Assembly (NCBI RefSeq): GCF_947492405.1
Contig: NZ_CANLMP010000003.1
Coordinates: forward strand, 248,001-312,000
Source: an uncultured Aquimarina sp.
GTDB lineage: Bacteria; Bacteroidota; Bacteroidia; Flavobacteriales; Flavobacteriaceae
DNA length: 64,000 nt
Direction of reading: 5' to 3'
How positions within the stretch are numbered: position 1 is the first letter of the stretch; each line of letters starts with the position of its first letter. A program made the translations under genes and the position numbers. The notes below the pieces were generated by a model. That model worked only from the letters and a program-made list of their open reading frames with translations. It was not told the DNA's origin and made no database searches. Shown here piece by piece: positions 20,301 to 29,897 of this stretch.

Positions 20301-23239
20301 GAGCAAATACAGTGGCCTTAACCGTAACTGATGTTAATGGAAATTCGGATACCAATACCGCTATAGTAACTGTTGAAGATACCGTTGCACCAAGTGTAAT
20401 CACTCAAGATATCACCGTACAATTAGATGCTTCAGGAAATGCAAGTATCATACCTGCACAAATTGATAATGGTTCTTCTGATAACTGTGGAATTCAATCG
20501 ATGAGTTTAGATATTACCTCATTTGATTGTACCAATGTTGGAACAAACACAGTGACATTAACCGTAACTGATGTCAATAGTAATTCTAATACTAATACCG
20601 CTATCGTAACATTAGAAGATAGCGTTGTACCAATTGTAATCACTCAAGATATCACTCTACAATTAGATGCTTCAGGAAATGCAACTATCGTACCTGTACA
20701 AATTGATAATGGTTCTTCTGATAACTGTGGCATTCAATCGATGAGTTTAGATATAACCTCTTTTGATTGTACAAATATTGGAACAAATACAGTGACCTTA
20801 ACAGTAACTGATGTCAATGGAAATTCTGATACCAATACGGCTATAGTAACTGTGGAAGATACCGTTTTACCAAGTGTAGTTACACAAGATATCACTGTAC
20901 AATTAGACGCATCAGGAAATGTAAGTATAACTCCAGCTCAGATTGATAATGGTTCTTCAGATGCTTGTGGAATCCAATCGATGAGTTTAGATACTACTTC
21001 ATTTGACTGTACGAATGTTGGAACAAATACGGTGACTTTAACCGTAACTGATGTGAATGGAAACTCGGATACCAATACGGCTATCGTAACTGTGGAAGAT
21101 ACCGTTTTACCTAGTATAGTCACACAAGACATCACTGTACAATTAGATGCTTCAGGAAGTGTGAATGTCAAACCAGCTCAGATTGATAATGGTTCTTCAG
21201 ATAATTGTGGAATCCAATCCATGAGTTTGGATGTTACCAATTTTGACTGTACGAATGTAGGAACAAATACGGTAGCATTAACCGTAACTGATGTGAACGG
21301 AAATTCGGATACCAATACGGCTATAGTAACTGTGGTAGATACCGTTACACCAAGTGTAGTTACACAAGATATCACTGTACAATTATACGCATCAGGAAAT
21401 GCAAGCATCACTCCGGCTCAGATTGATAATGGTTCTTCTGATAATTGCGGAATTCAATCCATGAGCTTAGATAGTATTTCATTTGACTGTACCAATGTTG
21501 GAACAAACATGGTTACCTTAACCGTAACGGATGTGAATGGAAACTCAGCTACCAATACTGCTATTGTAACTGTGCAAGATACCTTTACACCAAGTATAAT
21601 TACTCAAGATGCCACAGTGCAGTTAGATGCTTCAGGAAATGTAAGTATAACTCCAGCTCAGATCGATAATGGATCTTCTGATGCTTGTGGGATTCAATCC
21701 ATGAGTTTGGATGTAACTTCATTTGATTGTGCGAATGTCGGAACAAACACGATAACCTTAACGGTAACCGATGTCAATGGGAACTCGGATATCAATACTG
21801 CTATCGTAACAGTAGAAGATACTATTGCGCCAAGTGTAATTACTCAAGATATCACGGTACAATTGGATGCTTCAGGAAATGTAAGTATAACTCCAGCTCA
21901 GATTGATAATGGTTCATCAGATAACTGTAGCATTCAATCGATGAGTTTAGATACTACTTCATTTGATTGTAGTAATGTTGGAACAAACACAGTGACCTTA
22001 ACGGTAACTGATGTGAATGGTAATTCGGATACCAATACGGCTATAGTAACTGTGGAAGATACTATTACACCAAGTGTAATCATTCAAAATATCACTGTAC
22101 AGTTGGATGCTTCAGGAAATGTAAGTATCACACCAGCACAGATTGATAATGGTTCCTCAGATAATTGTGGAATCCAATCGATGAGTTTGGATGTTACCAA
22201 TTTTGATTGTACGAATGTAGGAACAAATACGGTGACTTTAACGGTAACTGATGTGAATGGTAATTCAGATACTAATACTGCTATCGTAATAGTAGAAGAT
22301 ACTATTACACCAAGTGTAATCACTCAAAACATTACTCTACAGTTAGATGCTTCAGGAAATGTAAGTATCACACCAGCACAGATTGATAATGGTTCCTCAG
22401 ATAATTGTGGCATCCAATCGATGAGTTTAGATGCTACCAATTTTAATTGTACGAATGTTGGAACCAATACAGTGACTTTAACGGTAACTGATGTGAATGG
22501 AAACTCGAATACGAATACTGCTATTGTAACTGTGGAAGATAGAATACAACCTGTAGTGGTATGCCAGGACATAACGATTCAATTAGATGCTACTGGAAAT
22601 GCTAACATCACTCCTGCGGATATTGACAATGGTTCTAATGACGCCTGCGGAGTTGTTTTAACACTCAACAAAACACAGTTTTCGTTAGCTGATGTAGGAG
22701 TCCATACAATTACACTTACAGCAACTGATTCTTCAGGTAATATGAGTAGTTGTGACGCTTTGATCACAGTAGAAGATAATATACCTCCCGTAATTACTTT
22801 ATTAGGAGATGATCCTCAAATAATTACCAAAGGTTCCGGTTATATGGAGTTAGGAGCCACTACAAATGATGGATCTGAAGTAGTTATTGATAGTTCTGAT
22901 TTTATGGATGCTACCGGTACTTATTATATTTCATACAATGCAATGGATAGCAACGGAAATATGGCAGAAGAGGTTATTAGAACCGTAATTGTAAATAATC
23001 CTGATCCGATTTTGGAAGTATTTCCTAATCCTGCTTCAGATTATATAAGAATTTTAAACGTTGAAAATCTTAAAGGTTTGGAAATTTATGATATGACAGG
23101 AAAGAAAATTCACCAATTTAATCAGCAACAGTTACAAGAATATATAAAAGTTGACCATTTATCTGCAGGAATATACTGGTTAAAGGGATATTTTCCTCCT
23201 AAAGGATCTGTATCCAAAAAAATAATGATTAAACGCTAG
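17345..23239 (+). pseudogene. Continuation of the FG-GAP protein: third propeller, Fn3, 16 HYR-type repeats, DUF5011, T9SS tail
   Basis: In frame with the gene at 14585; the two halves form a 2884-aa protein with one internal amber codon. A TTG at 17531 is the first plausible start here, but it lies inside a repeat and has no signal peptide, so this half would not be exported on its own. Parts: rest of Fn3 domain 2, seven FG-GAP repeats (17540-18570), Fn3 domain 3 (18600-18940), fifteen near-identical 80-aa HYR-like Ig domains (18961-22560) plus one diverged copy (to about 22780), one DUF5011 domain, then a T9SS sorting domain (LEVFPNPASDYIRIL ... YDMTGKKIHQF ... LSAGIYWLKG). The C-terminus looks intact and under selection, which argues for a recent stop, a base-call error or programmed readthrough. 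Confidence 0.75.
18961..22560 (+). repeat. Fifteen tandem 240-bp units encoding HYR-like Ig domains
   Basis: Exact 240-bp period (80 codons) over 3600 bp. Each unit encodes VQLDASGN ... DNGSSDNCGIQSMSLD ... VTLTVTDVNGNSDTNTAIVTVED. Each unit has two Cys positions, probably a disulphide. A sixteenth, clearly diverged unit with the same fold runs to about 22780. Many differences between units are synonymous or conservative. Units such as 19261, 20941 and 21661 share DACG against DNCG elsewhere, suggesting mixing between units. Confidence 0.93.
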
Positions 23240-23396
23240 TAGGTACTGCCATTTATCAAATGAAATTACCTGCTGAAATCATTTCTTTTTTAATTCAGAC
23301 TAAAAATAATTTGGTTCTGTTTATGGTTATTTCATCAAAACGCTGGTATAAGGCAAATAGATATTAAAATAAAACTTCTCAACTCACAAAAAAATA

Positions 23397-23423
23397 AATA
23401 GGGTATATACATACTTAACTGTA
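23397..23423 (+). promoter_or_regulatory. Conserved upstream element, copy C (AATAGGGTA-N7-ACTT-N3-TGTA)
   Basis: Lies 45 bases before the ATG of the C1q adhesin, with the same spacing as the copies at 9569 and 14509. The rest of the 23240-23467 gap shows nothing else I can name. Confidence 0.45.
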
Positions 23424-23467
23424 ATCCTTATGACGGAGAATAAAATTTCGAATAAAAAATTTTAAAC

Positions 23468-26400
23468 ATGAAAAAAAATACCCCGATATTAATCTTATTA
23501 TTCTTTAGCCTTTTTGGATTTTCGCAATCCTTCAATTATCAAGCTGTGGTAAGAGATGTCACAGGTGATCCGATTTTGAATCAATCGATTGGCGTACAAG
23601 TACAAATTTTAGAAGGTGTAGCACCCGATAATCTCGTATATACCGAAACACATACGGTTACCTCAACAGCTCAGGGAATCATATCATTGGCTATTGGAAC
23701 CGGAGCGACTACGGATACTTTCAGTACGATTAACTGGAGTCAGCAAAATCAATGGATTGGTATTGCCGTAGATATTACCGGTGGAACTACCTATACCAGT
23801 ATAGGAACTACCAAATTACAACAAGTACCATATGCGTTATATGCAGCCAATTCTGGTGATAAAACATTTAACACAACTAATAATGTAACTAGTAATGCTT
23901 CTGGAGATATCGCTACCGATGATTTTGTGTTTGGAAGTACACAGTTAGCAGATGACACCAATACTACAGATGATAACAGAAGAATGTTCTTTGATAAAAG
24001 CAAAGGAGCGTTTAGAGCTGGTATTGATGCGAATAACAAGTGGGATGATGCTAGCGTGGGTATTAATTCTACTGCATTCGGAATTGATAATGTAGCAAGT
24101 ACTTTTCAAAGTTTTGCAGCTGGTGCTCATAATAATGTTTCTGGTTCTGAGTCGACAGCTTTTGGTTGGACCAATACGGTTTCAGGAAGAAGTGCTTTGG
24201 CTTCTGGAGAAAACCTAGCAGTTGAGTCTCGCTCACAAGTGGCATTAGGTTCCTATAATACCATTGTTTCTGGAAATGCTGGTTTATTGATACCTACAGA
24301 TAGACTTTTTGTAATTGGTAATGGTACTGATACAAATAGAAGTGATGCGTTAACGATCCTTAAGAATGGAAATACCACTCTAAATGGTCAATTAACTATT
24401 GATGGCGATAATACAGGAGCAGGAACGGCTTATACATTACCCGCTCAAGATGGAACCACGAATCAGGTAATGACAACAGATGGTTCTGGAAATGTATCCT
24501 GGACAGCACCTTCAGGTACTTTTTCTACAGCATCAAATATTACAAGTAATAGCAATGGAACCATAGCAACAGATGATTTTGTATTTGGTAGCACACAATT
24601 AGATAATATTACTAATAATACAGATGATAATGCCCGTATGTTTTTTGATAAAGATAAAGCAGCATTTAGAGCAGGTATTGTGAATGATTTCGAAGAAGGT
24701 ACCCCAATTGCTGGTGATTTATGGAATGATGTAAATATTGGGTACGGATCTGTTGCCCTGGGAGTAGATAATGCTGCCAAAGCAGGTAGTTCTGTAGTAT
24801 TGGGAAGTAATAATAGTATTGAATTTGGTTCCTCCAGTTCTGTTGCCTTAGGATTATCGAATACGATTAATGGAAATGGTTTATCGGCATTTGCCATTGG
24901 TGATGGTAATACAGCATCTGGGATTTTTGCTGGAGCAATAGGTGCTAACAATAACGCTGGTGGAAATGGTAATATTGCTATAGGAAGAGGATTAACGACC
25001 AATAATAAAGATGCAATTGCCCTAGGGTATTTTAACACCGAAATAGTCGGAAGCCCTGGAGTCCCGAATCCAAATCAACCATTGTTAATTTTAGGAAACG
25101 GAACGGATGCAATGAATACTTCGAACGCTTTGGTTATGTTGCATAACGGAAAAACTACCTTAAATGGTGAACTGACCATTGACGGCGATAATACAGGAGC
25201 TGGAACTTCTTATACATTTCCAGCGCAAGATGGTACTGCTAACCAAGTGATGAGTACAGATGGAGCAGGAAATGTTTCCTGGATCAATCAACCGACAACA
25301 CCCAATGTATCATTTTCTACAGTAGGTAATGTAACCAGCAATGCTCCAGGAACTATTGCTACCGATGATTTTGTATTTGGAAGTACGCAGTTAGATGATA
25401 TAGAAAATAACGCAAGCGATGATGTTAGAATGTATTTTGATAAAAGTAAAGGAGCTTTTAGAGCAGGTAGTGCATTAGCTTCAGATGGGTTTACAGGTGA
25501 CTGGAATACATTAAACACAGGATCTTTTTCTGTGGCAATGGGACGAGGGAACCTTGTACAAGGTACAGCTGCAACATCCTTTGGTAGTTATAATAATGCA
25601 GGAGGAGAAAATGCATTCGCTGCGGGATCTCAAAATTTAGCCTCTCGTCCATCAACAGTTGCATTGGGAGCTAACAATAGTGTTTCTGGATTTTATGCAG
25701 TAGGAATAGGTCGCGGAACTCAATCTACTACGTATGGACAACATACGATAGGATTATTTAGTGAGTTTGTAAACGGAAGTGATGGAGCGTATATAGCTAC
25801 AGATCCATTATTTGTTATCGGAAACGGAGTGGATGATAGTAATAGAACGAATGCCTTAGTAATGCGTAAAAATGGTAATACACAACTAAACGGATCATTG
25901 ACCATTGATGGAGACAATGCAGGAGTAGGAGCAGCCTATACATTGCCAGCACAAGATGGATCTGCAAATCAAGTGATGACTACGGATGGTTCTGGTAATG
26001 TTTCCTGGACAGCAGTAACTGCAAATGATGCTGATGCCGATCCTACAAATGAAATTGAATTACCAGCAGGAGGTACCAATGGACAAATTTTACAAACTAA
26101 TGGAAGTGGAGGATATACCTGGGTTAATGACGCTGTAAACGATGCGGATAATGATCCTACCAATGAAATCGAATTACCTGCAGGAGGAACTAGTGGACAA
26201 GTATTAATCAGTGACGGTTCTGGTGGCTCACAATGGGCTTCTAATGTATCTGCAGCTACTGTAGAAACTCCAGCTTTAACAATCACAGGTTTGCCTAGTT
26301 TTTGTGCCGATCTGAGTGGAACATTAGTGCTATTTGGAGCGGGTAATTTCTTTAAAGTTCCTACATGGAGAACAAGTGATGCTACAGTAACTAATTTACA

Positions 26401-26734
26401 TGATAATGGTAATCATTTTAATGAAACTACAGGAGGATTTACAGCACCCGTGAACGGATTTTATTTCTTCTCTGCACAGGTGCGTTTTGATGGAGTTAAT
26501 TCAGGGTTCTTTAGATTATTAGTTGGAGTAGAAGGAGCATTAGCTTTAGATAACGGATTACATGCTATTTCACAAGGAGATGCAACTACAGATTTCCATA
26601 CCTTAAGTGTAAGTGGGGTATTAAGATTATCCGCAGGAGAAAAAGTACATGTCAATGTAACTTCAAGTACTGATAATTCCTGGAGTTTACAGACAGAAAG
26701 CGGATTTAGCGGATATCTGATCAGTAGATTTTAA
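23468..26734 (+). CDS. Secreted adhesin-like protein, three YadA-head-type modules and a C-terminal C1q domain
   Basis: 1088 aa. Signal peptide 1-19 (LFFSLFGFSQ). N-terminal domain 20-135 as in the 789-aa paralogue (FNYQAVVRDVTGD ... LQQVPYALYAANSGDK). Three units of TDDFVFGSTQL - FFDKSKGAFRAG - head repeats - LFVIGNG - LTIDGDN - YTLPAQDG follow, one more than in each paralogue. Two DADxDPTNEIELPAGGT linkers come next. The last about 150 residues fit the C1q/TNF jelly roll: NGNHFNETTGGFTAPVNGFYFFSAQV, LRLSAGEKVHVNV, SGFSGYLISRF. C1q domains trimerise, which suits a trimeric fibre with the C1q head as tip. No T9SS tail is visible, so the route past the outer membrane is not clear. A perfect hairpin terminator follows. 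Confidence 0.87.
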   Translation: MKKNTPILILLFFSLFGFSQSFNYQAVVRDVTGDPILNQSIGVQVQILEGVAPDNLVYTETHTVTSTAQGIISLAIGTGATTDTFSTINWSQQNQWIGIAVDITGGTTYTSIGTTKLQQVPYALYAANSGDKTFNTTNNVTSNASGDIATDDFVFGSTQLADDTNTTDDNRRMFFDKSKGAFRAGIDANNKWDDASVGINSTAFGIDNVASTFQSFAAGAHNNVSGSESTAFGWTNTVSGRSALASGENLAVESRSQVALGSYNTIVSGNAGLLIPTDRLFVIGNGTDTNRSDALTILKNGNTTLNGQLTIDGDNTGAGTAYTLPAQDGTTNQVMTTDGSGNVSWTAPSGTFSTASNITSNSNGTIATDDFVFGSTQLDNITNNTDDNARMFFDKDKAAFRAGIVNDFEEGTPIAGDLWNDVNIGYGSVALGVDNAAKAGSSVVLGSNNSIEFGSSSSVALGLSNTINGNGLSAFAIGDGNTASGIFAGAIGANNNAGGNGNIAIGRGLTTNNKDAIALGYFNTEIVGSPGVPNPNQPLLILGNGTDAMNTSNALVMLHNGKTTLNGELTIDGDNTGAGTSYTFPAQDGTANQVMSTDGAGNVSWINQPTTPNVSFSTVGNVTSNAPGTIATDDFVFGSTQLDDIENNASDDVRMYFDKSKGAFRAGSALASDGFTGDWNTLNTGSFSVAMGRGNLVQGTAATSFGSYNNAGGENAFAAGSQNLASRPSTVALGANNSVSGFYAVGIGRGTQSTTYGQHTIGLFSEFVNGSDGAYIATDPLFVIGNGVDDSNRTNALVMRKNGNTQLNGSLTIDGDNAGVGAAYTLPAQDGSANQVMTTDGSGNVSWTAVTANDADADPTNEIELPAGGTNGQILQTNGSGGYTWVNDAVNDADNDPTNEIELPAGGTSGQVLISDGSGGSQWASNVSAATVETPALTITGLPSFCADLSGTLVLFGAGNFFKVPTWRTSDATVTNLHDNGNHFNETTGGFTAPVNGFYFFSAQVRFDGVNSGFFRLLVGVEGALALDNGLHAISQGDATTDFHTLSVSGVLRLSAGEKVHVNVTSSTDNSWSLQTESGFSGYLISRF

Positions 26735-26776
26735 TAATTTGCATCACATATCTTAGAGCTAGATATAAGTAAGAGG

Positions 26777-26820
26777 AAAACATTAAAAGTCCAATTTTTA
26801 AATTGGACTTTTAATGTTTT
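26777..26820. terminator. Bidirectional terminator between convergent genes
   Basis: Perfect 21-bp arms (26777-26797 and 26800-26820) with a 2-base loop, between the plus-strand C1q adhesin and the minus-strand SnoaL-like gene. It is A-rich before and T-rich after, so it can serve both strands. Confidence 0.85.
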
Positions 26821-26964
26821 AAACAAATGTAAGTTTTTGCAAACTGGTTTTAAGTTTGAAACTTCGAAAATGTATTTATATATGGTAAAGTCAATCAATT
26901 TATACCATGTTTTTTATTTCATAATCTCTGCAGGATTGGCTTACATCTTTACTGACAAAACTCT

Positions 26965-26989
26965 ACTTTTTATTCATTCGTGACCTCGG
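26965..26989 (+). repeat. Putative att site, left copy
   Basis: ACTTTTT followed by ATTCATTCGTGACCTCGG. The last 18 bases match exactly the sequence at the tRNA-Arg 3' end (45264-45281). The stop and last codons of the SnoaL-like gene lie inside it. Confidence 0.55.
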
Positions 26990-27831
26990 AAAGGCTTGGT
27001 CATTTTGTCCATTTCTTCATTTGCCTCTTGACCTAAAGCATTAGCATAGGAAGCAGAATCTGCATGCTGATGTAAACTCGTTATTTTCCCATTTTCCATT
27101 TCAATTATATGAGTAAATTCTGCGGTAAAATCTTGTTGTTTGATTTTGGTTTTACCTTCATAAACTCCTCGTACAATAAATTGATTGTTCGCGACAATAA
27201 ACTCTTTAGGGTATCCTTGCAGATATTCAAAAGCTGAGAAAAATTTAGGAAATACATTATTGAGTAAGTTGTCCTTCCCTTTATAATCTCCTCCAGCTCC
27301 TATACCTAAGGCAAAATGCCAATTAATATCATCAGATAAAGTTGCAGCGACTTTTTCACCATCTCCATTTAACGCTGCATTGTACCATTGTTTTAGTACA
27401 TATAAATTCCCATTAGGAGTATTAAAAATTTCAGGTAAATTCATTTGTAGATGATGGGTGTCTGTATATGCCATTACCTTATAAATCTGTTCATTCTTAA
27501 TGTACCATATATGAAGAAAAGGTACTTTGAAATCATTTTCAGTATCTTTTGTTCTTCCTACATAATTCCCTTTTCCAATAACTGCTCCATCTATCTCAAA
27601 AAGCTCTTCAGGCTCCGTAGCCCATGATTCAAAATTAGACATTAAAGCGGGTAAGTATTGTTCCATTACACTTACACGTCCTTTGTAAATACCTCCTCCA
27701 GGATAATTTTTTAAGACTTCAAAATGAACATCCTCTGTTAGTATTTTTGGATTCCAAGTAGTATACCAGCTATATGTTGTTTTTAAATTAAGTGATAATT
27801 CTTGCGGATTTTTAATTTCTGAAAATTTCAT
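26974..27831 (-). CDS. SnoaL/NTF2-like protein with two NTF2-type folds
   Basis: 285 aa, no signal peptide, so cytoplasmic. Two SnoaL-like halves: residues about 20-125 (FEVLKNYPGGGIYKGRVSVMEQYLPAL ... HIWYIKNEQIYKVMAYTDTHHLQ) and about 140-260 (LKQWYNAALNGDGEKVAATLSDDINWHFALGIGAGGDYKGKDNLLNNVFPKFF ... HIIEMENGKITSLHQHADS). Such proteins are often polyketide cyclase-like, isomerase-like or uncharacterised ligand-binding proteins; no substrate can be read here. It is 28 bases downstream of the NmrA-like gene, so the two form an operon. The final FRGHE and stop are encoded within the left putative att repeat, so the C-terminus may have been formed by island integration. Confidence 0.75.
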   Translation of the reverse strand: MKFSEIKNPQELSLNLKTTYSWYTTWNPKILTEDVHFEVLKNYPGGGIYKGRVSVMEQYLPALMSNFESWATEPEELFEIDGAVIGKGNYVGRTKDTENDFKVPFLHIWYIKNEQIYKVMAYTDTHHLQMNLPEIFNTPNGNLYVLKQWYNAALNGDGEKVAATLSDDINWHFALGIGAGGDYKGKDNLLNNVFPKFFSAFEYLQGYPKEFIVANNQFIVRGVYEGKTKIKQQDFTAEFTHIIEMENGKITSLHQHADSASYANALGQEANEEMDKMTKPFRGHE

Positions 27832-27859
27832 GATTTTAAATTTTTGTTGATTTTATTTT

Positions 27860-28735
27860 TTAAACGAAAATATTACGATGCCCTTCTATAAACTGTTTAA
27901 ACGTACGTGGCCTTTTTCCTGTTACTTTTTCATAATCATCAGTTTTATGAGCCATTGCGTCCTGTTGTTGTACATATTGATTTAGTTCTGATAACGCATT
28001 AATAGTCCAGTTGTCTAACCCGAACCGTTGTAAGGAGTTTTCAAATTGTTCATGAGTAATAGGCACGTATTTTATGGTCCTTCCTAAGACTTCTGAAAGG
28101 ATATTTGCCATGTCATGAAAGCTAATTATTTCTGGGCCAGTTATATTGAATTCTTTGTTCTCAAAATCTCTCTCATTCAGTAATACTGTTTTGAAAAAAG
28201 TGGCAATATCTCTAATGTCGATGGTTGCAACTTTTGTGTCAGCCATCGGCAAATAAAAAGCATTGTCACGTTTGATGTTTTCAGCCTGCATTAAAATGTT
28301 TTGCATAAAGAAATTAGGTCGAACAATAGTATAAGGGGTTCTTTCCTTTTTTAGATAGTTTTCTGATTTACCGTGAACAGCTAATATTTCTGATGGAGAA
28401 CTGTCATCAGCGCTAAATGCAGAAAATTTGACTAAATGTTTTAAGCTACTATTTTTCGAGACATCGATGTAAGCTTTTTCAAGTTCCAACTGTTTTGAAG
28501 AATTTCCTACATTAAGCAATGCTACATCTGTTTTTGATAGTTGACTTTGGTAACTTTTGGGATTTATTACATCACCTTTGATTACATTTAGACCTTTTTT
28601 TCTAAGTCCATTTATAGTATTTTCTGGTGATGATTCTTTAACTAATGCAGTTAATTTTGAATTCGTTTGTTCTAATTCCTTTACAATGTGAGATCCTGTA
28701 TTTCCAGTAACTCCAGTTAAAAATATATTTTTCAT
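27860..28735 (-). CDS. NmrA-like NAD(P)-binding reductase (atypical SDR)
   Basis: 291 aa. Starts with a Rossmann glycine motif (FLTGVTGNTGSHIV, residues 5-18) and has the NmrA/quinone-oxidoreductase-2 pattern: GDVINPKSYQSQLSKTD, HLVKFSAFSADDSS, YTIVRPNFFMQN, ATIDIRDIA, FNITGPEIISFHDMANILSEVLG. It lacks the YxxxK pair of classical SDRs at the usual spacing. Members reduce quinones or act as NADP sensors; the substrate is unknown. First gene of a two-gene operon with the SnoaL-like protein, preceded by a TAnnTTTG box and a dyad. Confidence 0.82.
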   Translation of the reverse strand: MKNIFLTGVTGNTGSHIVKELEQTNSKLTALVKESSPENTINGLRKKGLNVIKGDVINPKSYQSQLSKTDVALLNVGNSSKQLELEKAYIDVSKNSSLKHLVKFSAFSADDSSPSEILAVHGKSENYLKKERTPYTIVRPNFFMQNILMQAENIKRDNAFYLPMADTKVATIDIRDIATFFKTVLLNERDFENKEFNITGPEIISFHDMANILSEVLGRTIKYVPITHEQFENSLQRFGLDNWTINALSELNQYVQQQDAMAHKTDDYEKVTGKRPRTFKQFIEGHRNIFV

Positions 28736-29046
28736 ACCCTTGTTTTTAAACTTTAATTTTTAGATATCACAAATGTATAGCTACAACTAGGCTACCATAT
28801 AACCAAAAATCAAGGTTATGCAACCATTTTCCAGTATGATAGATTATCAGAAGAGAAGGAGGGGCTTGATAGCGCTAAGAATCTACCTGCTATACCCAAC
28901 TTTATTAGAGCAAAATATCAGATGACCAAATTATTTTAATGTTCCTATAGCAAAAAACCTAAACTACTTACTCTTTCAGTTTAAGCATCAATTTTTCCCA
29001 TGGATAATTTATTTTTAGTTAAATCATATCTTAATCTTAATTGATT
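28736..29046 (-). promoter_or_regulatory. Promoter region of the NmrA-like operon with inverted repeat
   Basis: On the minus strand a -7 box TACATTTG lies at 28770-28777. Further upstream is the perfect dyad ATAACC-N9-GGTTAT at 28799-28819, where a -33 box would sit. No good TTG is found at the normal spacing, so the dyad may bind an activator. A direct repeat GCTAC lies between them (28780-28784, 28791-28795). The remaining sequence up to 29046 shows nothing clear. Confidence 0.45.
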
Positions 29047-29466
29047 TCAACTAATTTCTTTCACTAGTTTAATATTTACATTAATATTGTTTCTAGTAGC
29101 TTTTGAATAAGGACAGTTTTTATGCGCTTCTTGAATTAATAAATTAGCCGATTCATTGTCCAATCCTAAGAGAGATACCTCTAAGTTTACTCCGATTTCA
29201 TAACCACCATCATTATCTTGGCCAAAATCTACTAAGGCATTAACTCCTGTTCCTTTTAAGGTTATCTTATACTGTCGAGCCATTACATGAATTGTACTTT
29301 CAAAACAGGCTGCATAACCAGCTGCAAACAATTGCTCGGGGTTTGTGGCCGTTCCTTTATTGTCCATTTTTAGTTTCAAAGAAATTACTCCGTCATCTGA
29401 AGTAATTTTCCCCTCTCGACCTCCAACGGCATAAGCTTGAGCAGTATAAATTTTTTTCGTTATCAT
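29047..29466 (-). CDS. ohr: Organic hydroperoxide resistance protein, OsmC/Ohr family
   Basis: 139 aa, the usual Ohr length. Thiol peroxidase that reduces organic hydroperoxides in the cytoplasm. The two redox cysteines are in place: Cys54 in the AACFEST motif and Cys118 in the NCPYSKATRNN motif. The N-terminal GGREGKITSDDG and ATNPEQLFAAGYAAC stretches are typical of Ohr rather than OsmC. Last gene of the long minus-strand run that begins with the RND pump, 28 bases downstream of an unknown gene. Ohr genes are usually controlled by a MarR-type OhrR; none is next to it here. Confidence 0.92.
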   Translation of the reverse strand: MITKKIYTAQAYAVGGREGKITSDDGVISLKLKMDNKGTATNPEQLFAAGYAACFESTIHVMARQYKITLKGTGVNALVDFGQDNDGGYEIGVNLEVSLLGLDNESANLLIQEAHKNCPYSKATRNNINVNIKLVKEIS

Positions 29467-29494
29467 ATCTTTGAAAATTTTAATTGAGCATTAA

Positions 29495-29860
29495 TTACAG
29501 TCCAAGTGTATGTTTGAAGTCATCCCAAAAGGAATGAAAATGCGAATCATACTTGCTTAGTTCCTCCTTGTATGCTTCGATGTCTTTTTTGGAAAGCAGT
29601 ATCTCGGCATCCAATCGTATGGCTTCAATAATATCTTTAGAATATTCTACACCAAAACTTTGGAGTTCTTTGGACATATTATCGATAGCTTTATGAAGGT
29701 TGGTGCTCCTATCATTATTGATATTCTTTACCTTTATATGGTGTTCTTCTATGAACTTTTGGAATATTTCATTGTAATAGTTCCCAATACTTCCATATCT
29801 CCTGATAATCCGATTGTGTACATACTTAGATTGTCTTTCTATCATTCTTTTGCCTGTCAT
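29495..29860 (-). CDS. Hypothetical helical protein
   Basis: 121 aa, not recognised. Strongly charged, almost wholly helical by composition, with heptad-like segments (about 30-60 and 70-105) and no signal peptide, membrane span or cysteine. Codon pattern, length and tight placement between the hydrolase and ohr (28 bases to ohr, 37 to the hydrolase) support a real gene in the operon. The start ATG lies in MTGKRMIERQ; an internal Met at residue 6 is an alternative. Confidence 0.6.
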   Translation of the reverse strand: MTGKRMIERQSKYVHNRIIRRYGSIGNYYNEIFQKFIEEHHIKVKNINNDRSTNLHKAIDNMSKELQSFGVEYSKDIIEAIRLDAEILLSKKDIEAYKEELSKYDSHFHSFWDDFKHTLGL

Positions 29861-29897
29861 CTTTCCTGTTTTTAATTTTTCATCCTTTTTTTTTGAA

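Noticed and set aside
18961..22560. CRISPR array or non-coding satellite
   Set aside because: The 240-bp units are all coding in one frame, with no spacer/repeat structure and no cas genes.
19054..22767. Many minus-strand open frames of 60-82 codons
   Set aside because: They repeat with the array period and are shadows of the HYR units on the other strand.
17531..23239. A separate gene starting at TTG 17531
   Set aside because: The frame is continuous with the gene at 14585, the TTG lies inside an FG-GAP repeat, and there is no signal peptide. It is the second half of one gene.
24463..25038. 191-codon minus-strand open frame
   Set aside because: Shadow of the C1q adhesin; low-complexity L/A/P composition and no start context.
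1..26734. Prophage or phage tail genes (because of the S74 domain and tail-fibre-like tips)
   Set aside because: No capsid, tail, terminase, lysis or integrase genes; the proteins have signal peptides and Bacteroidota surface domains.
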